7,589 bases of DNA from Nitrospinaceae bacterium (GTDB lineage Bacteria; Nitrospinota; Nitrospinia; Nitrospinales; VA-1). A program made the translations under genes and the position numbers. The number at the start of each line of letters is the position of its first letter. Positions within the stretch are counted from its first letter, which is position 1. The notes under the pieces were generated by a model. The model was not told where the DNA came from. It saw only the letters and a program-made list of their open reading frames with translations, and ran no database searches. Location: assembly GCA_029261675.1 (NCBI GenBank), contig JAJDBA010000129.1:1-7589 (forward strand), given 5' to 3'. This document shows positions 5,646-7,589 of the stretch, in pieces.

Positions 5646-7028
5646 ATGACTTCTTCTATTAACCCACAAATTTTTCGAGAATATGATATCCGCGGAATTG
5701 TGGGCCAAGATCTCACCGCAGAATCTGTAGCAAGTATTGGTAAAGCCATTGGAACCTATATCCGAAGAGGCGGTGGAAGAACAATGGTTGTCGGCAGAGA
5801 TGTGCGTTCGAGTTCGATTGAATTTCGAGACATTCTTTCCCAAGCCTTAAACTCGACGGGATGCGATGTTATCGATATCGGAATGGTGCCTACACCCGTG
5901 ACGTATTTTGCTCTGCATCATTTTAAAGCCGATGGCGGGGTTATGATTACAGGGAGTCACAATCCACCGGAGTACAATGGATTCAAAATCAGCCAAGGCG
6001 TACACAGTCTGTATGGCGAAAAAGTACAGGAACTGAAAAGGTTGATTGAAGCAAACGATTTTGAAGCAGGCGCTGGTAATACAACACAGCAAGAAGTGCT
6101 GGGCGATTATATGGAAAAGATAGGTTCCATTTTAAAGATATCGCGAAACGTAAAAGTAGTGGTTGATGGCGGTAACGGCTGCTTTGGAATTGTTGGGCCA
6201 GATCTGTTAAGAAAGTTAGGACAAACCCCTGTCGAACTGTTCAGCGAACCTGATGGGACCTTTCCGAATCATCATCCAGACCCTACAGTTACGGAACACT
6301 TGACTCACTTGATTGCAAAAGTTCGTTCTGAAAATGCAGAACTCGGTATCGGATTCGATGGTGATGCAGACCGGATCGGTGTTGTCGATGAAAAAGGCAA
6401 CATCTTATGGGGAGACCAACTGCTCACCATTTTTGCTCGCGACATCCTCTCTCGAAATCCAGGAGCTACCATTGTGGGGGAAGTAAAATGTTCGCAGAAT
6501 CTTTATCAAGATATCGAAAACCATGGTGGAGTTCCTGTCATGGCGGCGGCCGGGCACTCTTTGATTAAAAATAAAATGCGTGAAACAGGTGCTTTATTGG
6601 CTGGGGAAATGAGTGGTCACATATGCTTTGCCGACAATTACTATGGTTTTGATGATGCTGTTTTCGCAGCTTGCCGCATCCTTCAAATTGTAGCGGAATC
6701 GAAGCAAAAGGTTTCTGAAATGCTCGCTGACCTGCCAAAGACCGCTTCTACTCCTGAGATTCGAATCGATTGCCCTGATGACAAGAAATTTGAAATTGTC
6801 CGCGAGCTAACAGAAATTTTCAGAGCAAAATATGATGTTATCGACATCGATGGCGTACGCGTCAACTTTGATGGCGGTTGGGCTTTGATACGCGCTTCAA
6901 ATACGCAGGCTATTCTGGTATTGCGATTTGAGGCTGTTAATGAAGAAAGATTGAAAGAACTGGTGGTCTTGATTAAAGAACAAATGGATAAGTATCAGCC
7001 CGTTGTTCAATTCGATTATAAGTCATGA
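5646..7028 (+). CDS. manB: Phosphomannomutase/phosphoglucomutase (alpha-D-phosphohexomutase)
   Basis: A complete 460-residue cytoplasmic phosphohexomutase, close in length to Pseudomonas AlgC. It interconverts 1- and 6-phosphates of mannose and/or glucose through a phosphoserine and a hexose-1,6-bisphosphate intermediate, supplying GDP-mannose or UDP-glucose for polysaccharides, LPS and glycoconjugates. Evidence in order: FREYDIRGIVG opening (10-20), phosphoserine loop TGSHNPPEYNG with S104 (102-112), Mg-binding DGDADR with D238, D240 and D242 (238-243), sugar-binding GEMSGH with E321, S323 and H325 (320-325), and phosphate-binding RASNTQ (416-421) in domain 4. The E-x-S-x-H and RASNT forms match the PMM/PGM subgroup rather than GlmM. 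The family symbol manB is used, though algC would be equally apt. GGAA (5635-5638) sits seven bases before the ATG, and the stop overlaps the next gene as ATGA (7025-7028). Relative activity on mannose versus glucose cannot be determined. Confidence 0.93.
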   Translation: MTSSINPQIFREYDIRGIVGQDLTAESVASIGKAIGTYIRRGGGRTMVVGRDVRSSSIEFRDILSQALNSTGCDVIDIGMVPTPVTYFALHHFKADGGVMITGSHNPPEYNGFKISQGVHSLYGEKVQELKRLIEANDFEAGAGNTTQQEVLGDYMEKIGSILKISRNVKVVVDGGNGCFGIVGPDLLRKLGQTPVELFSEPDGTFPNHHPDPTVTEHLTHLIAKVRSENAELGIGFDGDADRIGVVDEKGNILWGDQLLTIFARDILSRNPGATIVGEVKCSQNLYQDIENHGGVPVMAAAGHSLIKNKMRETGALLAGEMSGHICFADNYYGFDDAVFAACRILQIVAESKQKVSEMLADLPKTASTPEIRIDCPDDKKFEIVRELTEIFRAKYDVIDIDGVRVNFDGGWALIRASNTQAILVLRFEAVNEERLKELVVLIKEQMDKYQPVVQFDYKS

Positions 7029-7405
7029 TAAAAAAATACTTGCACACACGGTTCCGAGTTTCTGACATGGATAAATCGATTTCTTTTTATCAGGATGTTC
7101 TGGGGATGGAAGTGATAGAGCAGAAAACTTCACCGCGTGGCTCCAAATTGGTGTTCCTGAAGTTTCCGGGAATGGATTGTGAATTAGAGTTATGTTCTTT
7201 CCCCAATTCAGGGTCGGTCCATGTTCCGGAAGATTTGGTTCATCTCGCTTTTGAAGTGGATGATCTGGAAGTGTGTATCGACAAACTCAATGCGGCAGGT
7301 GTTCCTATCACAGAAGGCCCTATAGAGACTTCAAATGGGACCAAGTTCATATTTACCGAAGACCCGGATAAATATGAAATCGAGCTGATGCATTGCAAGA
7401 GCTGA
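7025..7405 (+). CDS. VOC-family protein, glyoxalase I (lactoylglutathione lyase)-like
   Basis: A complete 126-residue vicinal-oxygen-chelate protein with two beta-alpha-beta-beta-beta units. Aligning by eye with E. coli GloA, all four metal ligands appear to be kept: H7 (YLHTRFRV), E55 (LELC), H73 (LVHLAFEV) and E120 (YEIELMH). SISFYQDVLGMEV (18-30) and EDPDKYEIEL (112-121) are typical of glyoxalase I-like members, so metal-dependent isomerisation or lyase chemistry in the cytoplasm, such as methylglyoxal removal, is plausible. Other VOC members are epimerases, dioxygenases or fosfomycin-type transferases, so the substrate stays open. Translation starts at ATG 7025, overlapping the phosphomannomutase stop by four bases, so it is probably the last gene of the operon. 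The insertion sequence begins about 50 bases after its stop and leaves it intact. Confidence 0.87.
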   Translation: MIKKYLHTRFRVSDMDKSISFYQDVLGMEVIEQKTSPRGSKLVFLKFPGMDCELELCSFPNSGSVHVPEDLVHLAFEVDDLEVCIDKLNAAGVPITEGPIETSNGTKFIFTEDPDKYEIELMHCKS

Positions 7406-7458
7406 GATAATGGTCCAATATGAATACTAATGGTTTTATTAATTGGCAGCTTTTGGCC

Positions 7459-7476
7459 CAGACTGTGTGAAAACGC
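7459..7476 (+). repeat. Probable left terminal inverted repeat of the IS
   Basis: CAGACTGTGTGAAAACGC marks the likely outer boundary of the element. It is placed here by distance from the transposase start and by resemblance to TGTGTGAAAA-type ends. Its mate cannot be seen, so the repeat itself is not demonstrated within this window. Confidence 0.4.
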
Positions 7477-7480
7477 AGAG

Positions 7481-7509
7481 TCGTCAATATTATTAAGCAA
7501 TGTTATATT
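7481..7509 (+). promoter_or_regulatory. Candidate transposase promoter
   Basis: TCGTCA (7481-7486) as a -35 (four of six consensus bases) and TATATT (7504-7509) as a -10 are 17 bases apart, inside the IS and upstream of the transposase. The -10 falls in the AT-rich centre of the inverted repeat at 7496-7521. Confidence 0.35.
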
Positions 7510-7521
7510 TATTACATTGCT
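7496..7521. repeat. 8-bp perfect inverted repeat upstream of the transposase
   Basis: AGCAATGT (7496-7503) and ACATTGCT (7514-7521) are exact reverse complements around a 10-base AT-only spacer. As RNA it could form a stem-loop; as DNA it is a possible two-fold operator covering the putative -10. It lies 24 bases before the transposase ATG and does not pair with the AGGAG ribosome-binding site. Confidence 0.55.
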
Positions 7522-7545
7522 ATCGTAATAGAGGCGAGGAGATTA

Positions 7546-7589
7546 ATGAAGCGTTTTGTTGAAGGTGAAAGTCGCCAGCAATCAACCCT
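7546..7589 (+). CDS. IS1182-family transposase, N-terminal fragment (cut by the window edge)
   Basis: Only 14 full codons are visible, reading MKRFVEGESRQQST, with a further partial codon CT that is consistent with Leu. I recognise this as the conserved opening of IS1182-family DDE transposases, which typically begin MKRF(V/I)EGxxRxQxTL. A strong ribosome-binding site AGGAG (7537-7541) precedes the ATG by four bases, supporting this start. Whether the rest of the gene is intact cannot be seen. Confidence 0.7.
   Translation, partial: MKRFVEGESRQQST

Larger units (their letters stand above)
7459..7589 (+). mobile_element. Left end of an IS1182-like insertion sequence (continues past the right edge)
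   Basis: The transposase start at 7546 has the distinctive N-terminus of IS1182-family elements. CAGACTGTGTGAAAACGC (7459-7476) resembles terminal repeats I recall for such elements and lies 87 bases before the transposase, a normal distance. The exact outer base is uncertain (GGCC at 7455-7458 may be flank or element). The right end and target duplication lie outside the window. The insertion is in the gap after the five-gene operon. Confidence 0.6.

Noticed and set aside
7406..7458. Terminator or small gene between the VOC stop and the IS end
   Set aside because: Only CCAAT/ATTGG can pair across a long loop, there is no U-run, and no open frame with a ribosome-binding site is present.
7240..7500. 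86-codon minus-strand open frame spanning the VOC gene end and the IS boundary
   Set aside because: It is antisense to the VOC gene, crosses the probable IS junction, and has a composition typical of a shadow frame.
1..7589. CRISPR array, tRNA/rRNA, riboswitch, toxin-antitoxin or phage-defence system
   Set aside because: No regularly spaced repeats, RNA-gene signatures or defence-family motifs were seen on either strand; gaps between genes are short and simple.

Overview
The window (7,589 bases, roughly mid-40s % G+C by eye) is densely packed bacterial chromosome. A MacB/LolD-class ABC exporter and an HtrA-type protease with an export or lipoprotein-like N-terminus point to a Gram-negative cell envelope. 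I cannot assign a phylum from the sequence alone; a marine or freshwater deltaproteobacterial- or Nitrospinota-like lineage is only a guess.

Layout. On the minus strand at the left edge are an FtsX-type ABC permease (only its N-terminus is present, 275..1) and, upstream of it, its ATPase (949..272). The two are coupled by a GTGA overlap. A 116-base AT-rich gap separates them from a divergent plus-strand PLP-dependent class I/II aminotransferase (1066..2247). After another 113-base gap comes a tight plus-strand run of five genes: an E1-like adenylyltransferase fused to a rhodanese domain (MoeB/MoeZ type, 2361..3515), an NADP-type short-chain dehydrogenase with a TTG start (3533..4321), a single-PDZ HtrA/Deg serine protease (4321..5619), a phosphomannomutase/phosphoglucomutase (5646..7028) and a small metal-type VOC/glyoxalase I-like protein (7025..7405). 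The spacings are 17, -1, 26 and -4 bases, so this looks like one transcription unit. The right edge holds the left end of an IS1182-type insertion sequence: a probable terminal repeat near 7459, a promoter/hairpin region, and the first 14 codons of the transposase (7546 onward).

How the genes fit together. The ABC pair is probably an inner-membrane exporter or lipoprotein/envelope-remodelling machine. The five-gene run mixes sulfur-carrier activation, a ketoreductase, envelope protein quality control, sugar-phosphate isomerisation for surface polysaccharides, and detoxification or VOC chemistry. No single pathway obviously unites them, and they may simply be housekeeping genes that are co-transcribed. 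I found no CRISPR array, tRNA, rRNA, toxin-antitoxin pair or recognisable defence system. The most unusual points are the HtrA N-terminal region and hydrophobic LA-loop segment, the composition of the five-gene operon, and the 8-bp inverted repeat around the putative transposase promoter.
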